Of a stretch of 52,510 nucleotides of DNA, positions 42,870 through 52,391 are shown piece by piece. The DNA is from Anaerolineaceae bacterium. Lineage in GTDB: Bacteria; Chloroflexota; Anaerolineae; Aggregatilineales; Phototrophicaceae. A model generated the notes under the pieces. It saw nothing but the letters and a program-made list of their open reading frames with translations. It was not told where the DNA came from and ran no database searches. Every line of letters starts with the position of its first letter. Within the stretch, counting starts at the first letter, position 1. The stretch spans positions 1 to 52,510 of the forward strand of contig REDR01000044.1 of NCBI GenBank assembly GCA_007693385.1. Direction: 5' to 3'. Both the position numbers and the translations under genes were made by a program.

Positions 42870-45800
42870 TTAAGAGGCGTCCCGCGTCTCGGCGTCCTTG
42901 CGGAAGGACAGCAGGCGATGGATGGGCGATAGCACGCTAAAGACCACCGGCACCACGATCAGCGTCAGGAACGTACTACTGAACACACCACCGATCACCA
43001 CTGTGCCCAGTTCCGACGCGATGATCGCGCCTTCTGATAGGCCGATGGCTAGCGGCGTCAGCGCGATGATGGTCGCCAACGAAGTCATCAGGATAGGCCG
43101 CAGACGCCGCCCGCCCGCTTCCACCAGCGCATCGTAGAGCGGCATCCCGCGCTCGCGGCGGTTGGAGCGCACGCGGTCGATCAGCACCACGCCGTTAGCG
43201 ATCACCAGACCGATCAACATCAGCAGACCGATCATCGCGGAGATACCCAGCACGCGATCCGTCAACGTCAGCGCGATAGCCGCGCCAATCGGGGCGACCA
43301 TGATGCTGAACACAATCGCCAGCCAATAGACGAACGATTGCATCGTCGCGCTGAGGATGATAATCACCAACCCGATCGCCAATATGATGGCGAAGCCGAT
43401 ACTCTGGAAGCCTTCCGTCTGCACTTCACTCTCGAAGCCTTCGCTGACGGTGAAGCAATCGCCGCCATTGTCGCCGGACGCGCACAGGTTCGGCGCGATT
43501 TCCGGTAGCGAACGGATGGCCTCAATCGCTTCTTGCGTCACGCCGATGGTATTCTCGGTGTTCAGTTCGGCGCTATAGGAGAAAGCCTCCACCCCATTCA
43601 CGCGGATGAACGTGGCGACGCTGGTATCGTCCGCCGCTTCGATGAAGTTACTGCTGGCACGGCTCAGGCCGTCGATGGCGTTGATGCGCTCGACGATCTG
43701 CTCGTTAAGCTCTGATGTCAACGGGCCGGACACCACCAGATCGAAGCCGCCGAAGCCGCCATCAGCGATAGCGGCCGCCTGCACCGTGACGTTATTGCTG
43801 ATCGGGCTACCGTCCGCGCATACGATGTCAGGGGCGCTATCCACGATGCCGACTTCCATCAAGGCGCGTTGTTCCGGCGAGTTGGCCGGCGCGGATGAAG
43901 TCGGGCAGGTGTTGAAGATGCGCTTAGCTTCTAGCTCAACTTCGCGGGTGATGTCGGCCAGTTCGCCTTCCGACACGCCCAGCCCAACCGTGATCGCCGC
44001 CCGATTTTCGGAGACGGCATTGCCGGTCAACAGAGCCTCAAAGCCAGCCGCACCGCCGCCGACGATGGTCTGTATCGCGGTGATGCTCTCCGCCGGATAC
44101 GTCTCCACGATCCAGTCTTCGAGCACGACGACAAGCTCATTGGTGCGCACGACGGATGTGCCGCCGGGCAATGTGACCTCAATCGACACTTGCGGCTCGC
44201 CGAAGTTCGGCAGGAAGGCGAACGGACGTTGCCCGAACAGGAAACCGGCCACACCGATGGAGGCGATAGCCAGCAAGATGACGCCGGATTTCGTCCAGCG
44301 ATTACGCAACGCGAACTCTAGCGACGGGCGATAGTATTGCGCCAGCCACAGGTCTTGATCTTCCGGCGTGTCTTCGATGTCGATGAACAGGTAAGCCAGC
44401 ACCGGCACGACGGTGATCGCCACCACGAACGAGCCGACCAGCGCATACGTCACCGCCAGACCGAACGGCAGGAAGAACGCGCCGATGATGCCGCCGGTCA
44501 AACCGAGTGGCAAGAACACGCTAGCGGCGATCAAGCTGGCGGCGAAGATGGCGGCGGATACGTCCCGCGTGCCCTGTATGATGGCATCTTTCTTGATGCG
44601 TTGTTTTTCTTCTTTGCTGGCATCGGCTAGCGTGCTGGTCACCTGTAGCTGACGGAAGATATTCTCCAGCACCACAATCGAGTCATCGACCACGCGCCCC
44701 ACCGCTACCGTCAAGCCGGAAAGCGTCATGATGTTCAGCGTCAGGTCACCCGGGAACAGGTTCAGCAAGAAGCCGAAGAAGCCGCCGCCTTCGCCTAGCG
44801 GAGTCAACAGCGTATTCATGGCGGGGGCGACCCAGTACATGCCGACGAGCGCGGTCATGATGGATAGCGGAATGCTGACCGCGATGACCAGCGTCGCCCG
44901 CCATGACGGATCGGGCACGTTACCCGGCCAGAACATCACCAGAAAACCGGCGATCACTCCGAAGATCAGCAGGACGCGCAACACCACATCTGCGCGATCA
45001 AACGCCAGACCCCAGTCGCCACCGGCATCGCCGACGTTCAGCGCGACCAGCGCAAATAGCGCGGCGAGAAATAGCGCGGTCATGATACTGCCGACCAGTC
45101 GCCGCCCGCGCAGATTCCACGTACCACCACTGAGGAAGATCAAGATGATGATGACCGCGAACACCGCGCCCAGACTGCCCTCACGGGCGACGCCTTCGAT
45201 TGATTCTTCGATGAAGCTGGATTGCTCGAACACCACGCCGATCTCGATATTGTCGTTTTCGGCGTCAATCGCGCTGAGCAGGTTGAACACCGCCGCATAG
45301 GTCGAGACGGTGTTGGCGTCCGCGTCCTTGAATACGGTGATGAACAGGCTGTCGTTGCCGTTGGTGCGCGTGATCTGGCTGGTCGGCTGGAAGAGATCAG
45401 CGCGGGCGCGGGCGCGTTCCTGCGCTTCTTCCGGCAGAACCGCCAGCGTCTCCTCCGGCAGTAAGGTCAACGCCCGATTCGAGAGCCGATTGAAGAAATC
45501 CGGATCGCGCTCCTGTATGTATTGCGCCGCCGAGCGCGGGAAGCCGCCCAACCATATCGGCGCGGAATTCTCGCCCTGCGGGTTGTCAAACAGGCTGTCG
45601 ATCAACTGTGCGCCATCCGCGAACGGGAAATCCGGCGGGAAGCGGAAGAAGTCATCAGCGCTGTTCAGTTCGATGTTGTAGAAGTTGCCGAGATTCTGCC
45701 AGCCCGGATTGAGGTCAGGCGCGGCGGGGTCGGCGGGTGGTACATCGCTGGCGTACAGCGCGGCCAACTGCGCGAACGCGGACTCGTCGGCATCAGCGCG

Positions 45801-48335
45801 GATTTCTAGCAGGCGCTCCGCCTGTGTGTCGTCGATACCGGCCAACCCTTCGATCTCGTCCACCGTCAGCATATTGAGCGTTTCGCTCGACATACTGAGC
45901 AACACGGCGGGTTCTAACGCCGCGAAGAAGTCCGGCTCAACCTCAAGGAAGATATTCACGATGTCGGGGCGCAGGCTGTCGATCAACCGCACGGTGTAGC
46001 TATCCAGCAATTCGCCGACTTCCGCCGAGCTAATGCGGTTCAACACGCCGGACACGCGCCCATCATCGCTGAGTGCGAAGATGTCATCGGTGGTGAAGAA
46101 GGTGCGCGGCGCGGTCAACGTCTGCGCTAGCAACGCCTCCCACGCTTCCGGCGCACGGTCAGCAGGCACATCAGCGCGGACGGATTCCGGCAGAGCCGCC
46201 ACCGCGTCATCGGTCAGGAAGACCAGCACCGGCGCGGGCAAGCTGGCGAAGAAGTCCGGCGCGGTCTCCGTGATGTAGGCGACGGCATCCGGCGGCATGT
46301 TGGCGAATAGGCCGCTTAACAGACCGGCGCTATTGGGAATGGCGAACAATTCCGGCAGGATGAAGCCGATAGGCACCGCCGGATTGAGCAGATCGTCCGC
46401 CGTCTGCAATGTCACCGGCGAGCCGGTGAATGTGGCGAGCAGTTCGGCCAGATCGCCCCATTCCGGATTAAGCGCGGGCGCGTCACTCTCAGCGACGGCG
46501 GGCGCATCCGCGCCAAGCACGGCAGAGGCGGAAGCGCTCAGCAGTGCGATTGTTTCCGGCGTCAGCGTCTCCGCGAAGTCGGCTTCGTTGGCGGCTAGAT
46601 AGGCGATATTGTCCGCCGATAGATTGCCGAGCAGAAGCGGCGCGAATTGGTCGAGCAAGCCGGGCGGCACATCCGCGAACCCTTCCGGCAGTTCATCCGC
46701 CGGGATTTGCGTCAGGTCGGGTGGATTCGCCAGAATGTTGAGGAATTCCGCCGCGCTGATCGTCTCCGCATCGAACAGGAAGCGGCCTTCTTCCGGCACT
46801 GTCAGCCCGAGCAGATCGCTTGTGTTCTGCAACGGCACGCCGAGCAAGTCCGATAGCTGGCCGAACAGCGCCGGTAATGGCGCATCTTCGACGGTAGTCG
46901 GCGGCGTCTCCGCGTCATCTTCGCTGATGGCGTCATCGGCATCCGTATCAGATGGCAGGTCGATCAACGCTTCAGCCAGCGTCAAATCACCGGTGGAGGC
47001 CACGCTGAACGTCGCTAGCGGAATATCCGAGAAGCTAAACGTGATTAACTGCGGCGGTTGGACGCGCCACGCATCCGGCAATTCAACCGGCGGGAGCGCC
47101 ACCGCTTCGGCAGATTCACCGGCGATGTTGGCCGCCATGATGCGGGCGGCGATGGCGTCGCGGGTGAAGCCGTCAAACAGCGCGATGACCTCATCACGGC
47201 TGGTCAGGTACGCGAACACATCATCCGGCAATGCCAGAATATGATCGGAGTCGAAATAGGCCGCCATCGTCGGGTCTAAGTCCAGCATACGCTCGACGGT
47301 ATCCAGAGTCAGATGGCTGGTCAGCCCTAGCGAACCGCGCACGATGCCATCGCGCAGTAGATTATTCAGCACACCGGCGGGCGTCAAACCGAAACCGACG
47401 ATTTCTAGCAGGTCGTTGGCGTCGTTGAACAGCGTCGGGGTGCCGTCGGCGGTGATGCGCCAGCTTTCCGGCAATTCGGGCACGTCAAGCGGGGCGGGCA
47501 CGGTCACATCCACCGCGCTCAAGCGTTCGATGGCGCTGTCGTCCAGTTCGCCCAGACCGTCCACCCGCGCCGAGACAATCGACCAGACATCAGGCGACAG
47601 GCGCAAGATTAAGCGGCCACCGGCCTCATCGGTGACGGTCTGCGGGGCGGGTTCGTCCTCATCAGTCGGCAAGGTTTCGCCGCCGCTAACGTCCACGTTG
47701 GCGACATTATCAATCGCACCCAACTGCGGCACGATCTCTTTATCAACCAGCCGTTGTAGCGCGTTCGCGCCGGATGTGGCTTCGTCTTCCTGTTGCGCCA
47801 TGTACGCCAGCACAATCTCAATCGTCGCGGTGTCCAGCGTCTCCCATATTTCCGGCGTTAGCTGGAACAAGAAGTTGGAGTCGCTCTCCGCCATGAACAG
47901 CAAGACATCCGGCGTCAAAGCCGCGATCAACGCGGCGGGGTCATCCGGCTCTAGCGCCCGCGATGGCAACCACACATCGCGCAGAGCTTCGCGGATTGTC
48001 TCCTGCAGAGCCGCTTGATCCTGTCCGAAGTCGTTAAACGCGGTGATGAACGATCCGAAGGACGATTGCGTTTCGGATTGCAGGTTGATGATCTCATCAA
48101 TCTGGCTCAACCGATCTTCAATCGGCTGGGTGACGATGGTCAACACCTGCTCGCTATCCATGCCGCTAGTCTGCGTCAGGATGATCGTCTGCGGGATTTC
48201 GATAGGGGGCAATAGCTCTTGATTCAGTTGCGTCCATGCGATGACACCTAGCGCCATCAGCACGAAGACCGCGCCAATGGTGAGCGCCCGAAAGCGCAAC
48301 GCGAAGCGCGTTATTTTATCTAAGATGAACCTCAT
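42870..48335 (-). CDS. Giant RND-family transporter with an about 850-residue repeat-bearing periplasmic insertion
   Basis: 1,821 residues; usual RND pumps have about 1,030. Residues 1-35 form TM1 and 40-125 a porter-like start (NQELLPPIEIPQTIILTQ). TM helices resume at about 1054, with the proton-relay helix GRVVDDSIVVLENI (1213-1226), a second porter domain (about 1380-1640) and a final TM bundle ending GGVFSSTFLTLIVVPVVF. Short RND-like pieces remain inside the insert (IDNVANVDVSGG at 209-219; RLILRLSPDVW near 241). Residues about 130-980 carry degenerate repeats: [LA]-P-x-x-W boxes near 287, 418, 621, 727 and 874; T-x-D-D-L-L-like boxes near 305, 505, 645, 748 and 892; and Y-I-x-E-x-x-P-D-F-F-like units near 143, 353, 572, 681, 789 and 933. 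No membrane-fusion protein gene is adjacent. Confidence 0.9.
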   Translation of the reverse strand: MRFILDKITRFALRFRALTIGAVFVLMALGVIAWTQLNQELLPPIEIPQTIILTQTSGMDSEQVLTIVTQPIEDRLSQIDEIINLQSETQSSFGSFITAFNDFGQDQAALQETIREALRDVWLPSRALEPDDPAALIAALTPDVLLFMAESDSNFLFQLTPEIWETLDTATIEIVLAYMAQQEDEATSGANALQRLVDKEIVPQLGAIDNVANVDVSGGETLPTDEDEPAPQTVTDEAGGRLILRLSPDVWSIVSARVDGLGELDDSAIERLSAVDVTVPAPLDVPELPESWRITADGTPTLFNDANDLLEIVGFGLTPAGVLNNLLRDGIVRGSLGLTSHLTLDTVERMLDLDPTMAAYFDSDHILALPDDVFAYLTSRDEVIALFDGFTRDAIAARIMAANIAGESAEAVALPPVELPDAWRVQPPQLITFSFSDIPLATFSVASTGDLTLAEALIDLPSDTDADDAISEDDAETPPTTVEDAPLPALFGQLSDLLGVPLQNTSDLLGLTVPEEGRFLFDAETISAAEFLNILANPPDLTQIPADELPEGFADVPPGLLDQFAPLLLGNLSADNIAYLAANEADFAETLTPETIALLSASASAVLGADAPAVAESDAPALNPEWGDLAELLATFTGSPVTLQTADDLLNPAVPIGFILPELFAIPNSAGLLSGLFANMPPDAVAYITETAPDFFASLPAPVLVFLTDDAVAALPESVRADVPADRAPEAWEALLAQTLTAPRTFFTTDDIFALSDDGRVSGVLNRISSAEVGELLDSYTVRLIDSLRPDIVNIFLEVEPDFFAALEPAVLLSMSSETLNMLTVDEIEGLAGIDDTQAERLLEIRADADESAFAQLAALYASDVPPADPAAPDLNPGWQNLGNFYNIELNSADDFFRFPPDFPFADGAQLIDSLFDNPQGENSAPIWLGGFPRSAAQYIQERDPDFFNRLSNRALTLLPEETLAVLPEEAQERARARADLFQPTSQITRTNGNDSLFITVFKDADANTVSTYAAVFNLLSAIDAENDNIEIGVVFEQSSFIEESIEGVAREGSLGAVFAVIIILIFLSGGTWNLRGRRLVGSIMTALFLAALFALVALNVGDAGGDWGLAFDRADVVLRVLLIFGVIAGFLVMFWPGNVPDPSWRATLVIAVSIPLSIMTALVGMYWVAPAMNTLLTPLGEGGGFFGFLLNLFPGDLTLNIMTLSGLTVAVGRVVDDSIVVLENIFRQLQVTSTLADASKEEKQRIKKDAIIQGTRDVSAAIFAASLIAASVFLPLGLTGGIIGAFFLPFGLAVTYALVGSFVVAITVVPVLAYLFIDIEDTPEDQDLWLAQYYRPSLEFALRNRWTKSGVILLAIASIGVAGFLFGQRPFAFLPNFGEPQVSIEVTLPGGTSVVRTNELVVVLEDWIVETYPAESITAIQTIVGGGAAGFEALLTGNAVSENRAAITVGLGVSEGELADITREVELEAKRIFNTCPTSSAPANSPEQRALMEVGIVDSAPDIVCADGSPISNNVTVQAAAIADGGFGGFDLVVSGPLTSELNEQIVERINAIDGLSRASSNFIEAADDTSVATFIRVNGVEAFSYSAELNTENTIGVTQEAIEAIRSLPEIAPNLCASGDNGGDCFTVSEGFESEVQTEGFQSIGFAIILAIGLVIIILSATMQSFVYWLAIVFSIMVAPIGAAIALTLTDRVLGISAMIGLLMLIGLVIANGVVLIDRVRSNRRERGMPLYDALVEAGGRRLRPILMTSLATIIALTPLAIGLSEGAIIASELGTVVIGGVFSSTFLTLIVVPVVFSVLSPIHRLLSFRKDAETRDAS

Positions 48336-48500
48336 GTGATTCCCTGCTCCTGCGATAGTTGGTTATTCATCTGTAAAAAAACGGTTTGCACCGTCAAAAA
48401 ACCTGTAACGTTATACGACAACACGCGATAAAAAGTCGTTAAATAGTCAAATGGGATGAAGTCGAAAGAAGATAATTTTTTGGGTAGAAAACCGGCTAAC

Positions 48501-48553
48501 TTAACAGGTGTTAACTACCGCAAAAGCATAGGGCGTTTCGGGGAAACTGTCAA
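48501..48553 (-). promoter_or_regulatory. RND promoter with an operator-like inverted repeat
   Basis: Minus strand: TTGACA (48553-48548), 17-base spacer, TATGCT (48530-48525). Predicted start is near 48518, immediately followed by TTAACA-CC-TGTTAA (48514-48501), a 6-2-6 inverted repeat placed to block initiation. The RND start lies about 180 bases downstream. Confidence 0.65.
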
Positions 48554-48636
48554 GGTGTCTCTAAAGTGTTTATTAGCTTTTGCCCTGTTGAGTGACGGCA
48601 ACACACCCGCCGCCGCCACATCTGACGAGAATCGTA

Positions 48637-48658
48637 GGGGCGTAGCGTGCTACGCCCC
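48637..48658. repeat. Intergenic palindrome, family B
   Basis: Same 10-base arms and GT spacer as the copy at 15459, preceded by GTA. It lies 12 bases after the dppC stop and may terminate that operon. Confidence 0.85.
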
Positions 48659-48670
48659 ATTGCGTCTCTG

Positions 48671-49567
48671 CTAGCGCGAACCGCGCAGGCGCGGGTCGAG
48701 CGCGTCGCGCAGGCCGTCACCGAGCAAGCTGAAGCCGAACACGGCGAGCATCGTCGCTAATCCGGGATATAACACGATATGCGGCGCGGAGAAAATATAG
48801 TTGCGCCCCTTCTGTAGCATGTTGCCCCACTCCGGCACATCCGGCGGCGCACCGAGTCCCAGAAAGCCGAGCGCGGCGGCGGCTTGAATAGCAACGGCCA
48901 TCTGTAACGTCGATTGCACGATGACCGGCGCGAGAACGTTCGGGAAGATGTGACGCCGCAGGATGTAGAAATTCCCCGCGCCCAACGCCCGCGCCGCCTC
49001 AACGAACAGTTCTTCTTTGTTGCTGATCGTCGAGCTACGCACCAGCCGCGCATAAATCGGTATGGATAAGATGCCGATAGCGATGATCGCATTTTCCAGA
49101 CTTGGCCCCAAGAAGGCGACCAGCAAAATCGCCAGCAAGATACTGGGGAAGGCCAGCATGATGTCAATGATCCACATGATGAAGTTATCAACCAGACGGC
49201 CAAAATAACCGGCGATGATGCCCATTGGCACGCCGACGGCAAGGCCAATCCCGACAGAAATCACGCCCAGCATCAGCGAGATTCGCGCCCCGTGCATCAA
49301 ACGCGATAGCATATCGCGCCCTAGCTCATCATTCCCGAGAATGTACTCCGAACTCGGCCCCTGACGCGCCATCGAAAGGTTCGCCAGATCGTAGTCATGC
49401 GGCGCAATCCACGGCGCGAATGCCGAGATAAACAGGAAGCTAGAAACGATGATCAAGCCCAGAACCGCCATCCGGCTACGCAAGATATTGCGTACAGTCG
49501 GCGACATCGTGAAACGGCTTTCACCGATTTCTGGCTCACTGGTAGATAATTGAACAGATGTAGTCAT
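48671..49567 (-). CDS. DppC/OppC-type ABC transporter permease
   Basis: 298 residues, about six membrane helices including an N-terminal one (AVLGLIIVSSFLFISAFAPWIAP) followed by the typical periplasmic PPSxxxxLGTDxxGRD-like motif (here GPSSEYILGNDELGRDMLSRL). The EAA loop reads EAARALGAGNFYILRRHIFPNV. The ending GLRDALDPRLRGSR is family-typical. It should form the channel with the DppB-like permease. GGTAGG precedes the ATG; the upstream gene ends 13 bases away. Confidence 0.93.
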   Translation of the reverse strand: MTTSVQLSTSEPEIGESRFTMSPTVRNILRSRMAVLGLIIVSSFLFISAFAPWIAPHDYDLANLSMARQGPSSEYILGNDELGRDMLSRLMHGARISLMLGVISVGIGLAVGVPMGIIAGYFGRLVDNFIMWIIDIMLAFPSILLAILLVAFLGPSLENAIIAIGILSIPIYARLVRSSTISNKEELFVEAARALGAGNFYILRRHIFPNVLAPVIVQSTLQMAVAIQAAAALGFLGLGAPPDVPEWGNMLQKGRNYIFSAPHIVLYPGLATMLAVFGFSLLGDGLRDALDPRLRGSR

Positions 49568-49580
49568 GATGTTTGCCTAC

Positions 49581-50522
49581 CTAATACTGAATACGCGGGT
49601 CAAGATAAGCGTACAGAATATCGACAATCAGATTAGTCAACACGAATCCCAGCGCAATGACCAGCACCGTCCCCTGTATGATCGGGTAATCGCGGTGTGT
49701 GATCGCGTCCACCAGCAGACGCCCGACGCCCGGCCACGCGAAGACCGTCTCGGTCAGCACCGCGCCGCCCAACAATGTACCGAACTGCAAGCCAATGATG
49801 GTGATGATAGGCAGTAGCGCATTCCGCAGGGCATGACGATAAATCACGAGGCTTTCGCGTTGGCCTTTGGCGCGTGCCGTGCGGATGTAATCCTGTTGCA
49901 AGACTTCCAGCATACAGGCGCGGGTCATACGCGCTTGAATCGCCATCGAGCTAGCGGCCAACGCGGTCACCGGCATGACCATGTGTTGCCATGTGCCGCT
50001 TCCCGTCGGCGGAAATATCGGCCCGGATAACCCTAAAGCACGCGGCAATATCACCGCGAAGAAGGCCATCAACATCAACCCTAACCAGAATATCGGCATA
50101 GATACGCCCAATAATGCGAAGATCATACTGCCGGTATCCAGCCATGAATTCGGCCTTGTGGCGGAGGCGATGCCGATGGGAATGCCGATTGCGGCGGCGA
50201 AGAATAGGCTAACAAGCGCTAGTGTGAGGGTACGCGGTAGGCGGATGCGAATTTCTTCGGTCACCGGAATACGACTACGCACCGAGCGCCCCATGTCGCC
50301 CTGCAACATGCGCCCCATATAAGTAGTGTATTGCACAAAAAACGGCTGATCGAGGCCGAGATTCTCGCGCACGGACGCGATATATTCCGGTGTTGCCAGT
50401 TCTCCAGCCAGCGCTCGCGCCGGATCGCCCGGCACCAGACGCAAGCTGAGGAAGACGATAAATGAAACACCGATCAGCGTCGGAATGGCTATCAACAAAC
50501 GTCGAATAATGAAATTAGTCAT
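49581..50522 (-). CDS. DppB/OppB-type ABC transporter permease
   Basis: 313 residues. It starts TNFIIRRLLIAIPTLIGVSFIVF, a classic DppB N-terminus, and has the RLVPGDPARAL motif, six membrane helices and the EAA loop RTARAKGQRESLVIYRHALRNALLPII. The end ILYAYLDPRIQY matches the family. It partners the DppC-like permease next to it. It follows the binding-protein gene after about 100 bases that include a stable hairpin. Confidence 0.94.
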   Translation of the reverse strand: MTNFIIRRLLIAIPTLIGVSFIVFLSLRLVPGDPARALAGELATPEYIASVRENLGLDQPFFVQYTTYMGRMLQGDMGRSVRSRIPVTEEIRIRLPRTLTLALVSLFFAAAIGIPIGIASATRPNSWLDTGSMIFALLGVSMPIFWLGLMLMAFFAVILPRALGLSGPIFPPTGSGTWQHMVMPVTALAASSMAIQARMTRACMLEVLQQDYIRTARAKGQRESLVIYRHALRNALLPIITIIGLQFGTLLGGAVLTETVFAWPGVGRLLVDAITHRDYPIIQGTVLVIALGFVLTNLIVDILYAYLDPRIQY

Positions 50523-50558
50523 AGATCGCTTGCTTTCTTAACGTTACAACACAACGAA

Positions 50559-50580
50559 GACGGAGCATGAGCGCTCCGTC
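50559..50580 (-). terminator. Hairpin between the binding-protein gene and the dppB-like gene
   Basis: GACGGAGC (50559-50566) and GCTCCGTC (50573-50580) form a perfect 8-base stem with a six-base loop and no T tract. It probably stabilises the binding-protein message or limits read-through into the permeases. Confidence 0.55.
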
Positions 50581-50625
50581 CTCGGGTGTTCAATTACTTA
50601 TTGAAATACGGCAGTCGCTTCGACA

Positions 50626-52176
50626 TTAATCTTTGTCGGCGAACGTCGCAATCAGGCTCTCGTCAGGATGCACGATGAAGCCGCTAACGTTGTTGCGGAT
50701 CGCCGTCACCTGAATTTCGCTGTAGAGGAACAGCCACGGCGCATCTTCCCAGATGATGCTGATAGCTTCATCGTAGGCGGCCAGACGTGCCTCTGGATCG
50801 AGCGTGGAGCGTGCTTCTTCTAGCAGAGCGTCCACTTCCGGATTGTCATAGAACGCACCGTTGAAGCCGGGCGGGTGCTCGGTGGAATGGAACAGCGCGA
50901 ATAGCGCGTAGTCCGCATCCATCGTCGGGACGCCCCAGCCGAGCATAGCGAACTGGATGTCATTTTCCGGCGCTTCGCGGCGGACATGCGGCACGTACTG
51001 CGTCCACTCTAGCGTGCGAAGCTCAACTTCGAGGCCGATTTCGCGCAACTGCGAACGGACGGCATCGGAGACCAGCGCATCCTGGCTGTAACGGCCAGTC
51101 GGGTGATACAGTTGAACGACGGTGCCCGGCTCGACGCCAGCTTCTTCGAGCAATTCACGGGCGCGATCCAGATCACGCGCATACGGTTCTTGCTCGGAAT
51201 AGCCGAAGATCGGCGGCGCGAACGGCGACTGGCTGACCAGCGCGGCGCCGTCGAACAGGCTAGCGACAATCGCTTCGTTATCGACAGCGTAGTTCACGGC
51301 CTGACGCACGCGCACATCGTCGAAGGGCGGCTCGGTCACGTTGAAGAAGATGTAGATGGTACGCAGACCGGGTGTAATCAGTACGTCCACGTCGGGGTTC
51401 ATCTCAAGACGGGGGATGTCTGCAGGCGGCACGCGCACGGCAACGTCAATCGTGCCGGCTTCGATCTCGATGATACGCGCACCGTCTTCTTGCACGACGG
51501 TGAAGATAACGGTATCAATCGCGGGCGCATCGCCCCAGTAGTCTTCGTTACGTTCCAGCACCACGCGCTCGGCGCGGTCCCATGCACCCAGTACATACGG
51601 GCCGGTGCCGATGGCTTGCGTCGCCATCGCGTCAATGCCTTCTTCGATCAGTGCCGGGCTAATCATCGCCAGCGCACCGTGCGAGAGGTGGGCGGGAAGC
51701 GGCGCGAAGGGGATCGCGGTGGTCACTTCGACGGTGTATTCGTCGATGACCTCAACCTGTGCCGGTTCGCCACCGACGACCAGCAGGAAGCGGAACGGCG
51801 CACCGTTATCGGCATCCAGCACCCAGTCGATGTTGGCTTTCACTGCTTCGGCGTTGAACGGCGTGCCATCGGTGAAGGTGATGCCTTCGCGCAGGGCGAT
51901 AGAATAGGTGTTATCGCTGGTCGCTTCGATGCTCTCGGCCAGAAGCGGCTCAAGCTCGCCTTCGGGATTCATGTTGAAAAGCGGCTCATAGATGTGTTCC
52001 AGCACCGAGAAGGACGGCGAGGAAGTGACCGTGTGGATGTTGGTGCTTTCGATGTCTGTACCGGAAGCAATCGTTAGTGTTTTGCCTTCCTGGGCACCCG
52101 CGCTCAGTTGCCAGCCGATAGCCAGCACCGCTACGAGCAGGACAGCGAAAACTTTGTACAAGTTACTCGGTTTCAC
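50626..52176 (-). CDS. Peptide/nickel-type ABC transporter substrate-binding protein (SBP family 5)
   Basis: 516 residues. A signal peptide (KVFAVLLVAVLAIGWQLSAGA) is followed by the family 5 fold: LTIASGTDIESTNIHTVTSS, SVLEHIYEPLFNMNPEGELEPLLAES, and the characteristic FNVTEPPFDDVRVRQAVNYAVD and APWLFLYSE near the end. The ligand may be peptides or other solutes. The frame is open to an ATG at 52212, but GTG 52176 is chosen because AAGGAGAG lies just before it and the signal peptide then begins properly. The permeases follow on the same strand. Confidence 0.93.
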   Translation of the reverse strand: MKPSNLYKVFAVLLVAVLAIGWQLSAGAQEGKTLTIASGTDIESTNIHTVTSSPSFSVLEHIYEPLFNMNPEGELEPLLAESIEATSDNTYSIALREGITFTDGTPFNAEAVKANIDWVLDADNGAPFRFLLVVGGEPAQVEVIDEYTVEVTTAIPFAPLPAHLSHGALAMISPALIEEGIDAMATQAIGTGPYVLGAWDRAERVVLERNEDYWGDAPAIDTVIFTVVQEDGARIIEIEAGTIDVAVRVPPADIPRLEMNPDVDVLITPGLRTIYIFFNVTEPPFDDVRVRQAVNYAVDNEAIVASLFDGAALVSQSPFAPPIFGYSEQEPYARDLDRARELLEEAGVEPGTVVQLYHPTGRYSQDALVSDAVRSQLREIGLEVELRTLEWTQYVPHVRREAPENDIQFAMLGWGVPTMDADYALFALFHSTEHPPGFNGAFYDNPEVDALLEEARSTLDPEARLAAYDEAISIIWEDAPWLFLYSEIQVTAIRNNVSGFIVHPDESLIATFADKD

Positions 52177-52354
52177 AGTGTCTCTCCTTGCAAAAAAATT
52201 TCTGCCTGACAAAAAATGAAATGACGAACGAAACTATCTATACGCGATGCGACGGGCACTTCTCCTTTACACACTAGATTAAACGAATACGAGAGATAGC
52301 TTAACACATCCTTGAAGATTCGGCCAATTTTGGTCTGGGCGTGGCGTGCGTAGA

Positions 52355-52374
52355 GGGCGTAGCACGCTACGCCC
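52355..52374. repeat. Intergenic palindrome, family B, reversed
   Basis: GGGCGTAGC-AC-GCTACGCCC. The AC spacer instead of GT, and the CCTAC tail on the same side, show this copy is inverted relative to those at 15459 and 48637. Confidence 0.8.
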
Positions 52375-52391
52375 CTACAGACATTTGTGGG

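Larger units (their letters stand above)
48336..48670. other. Intergenic region between the RND gene and dppC
   Basis: 335 bases without a credible gene. It holds a minus-strand promoter (48525-48553), an inverted repeat TTAACA-GG-TGTTAA (48501-48514) at the predicted start site, a small ACGGT...ACCGT hairpin near 48378 in the RND leader, and a family B palindrome (48637-48658). A 72-codon plus-strand frame across it has no ribosome site or protein-like character. Confidence 0.6.

Noticed and set aside
48456-48674. 72-codon plus-strand open frame in the RND/dppC intergenic region
   Set aside because: It crosses a promoter, an operator-like repeat and a family B palindrome, has no ribosome site and an unnatural composition.
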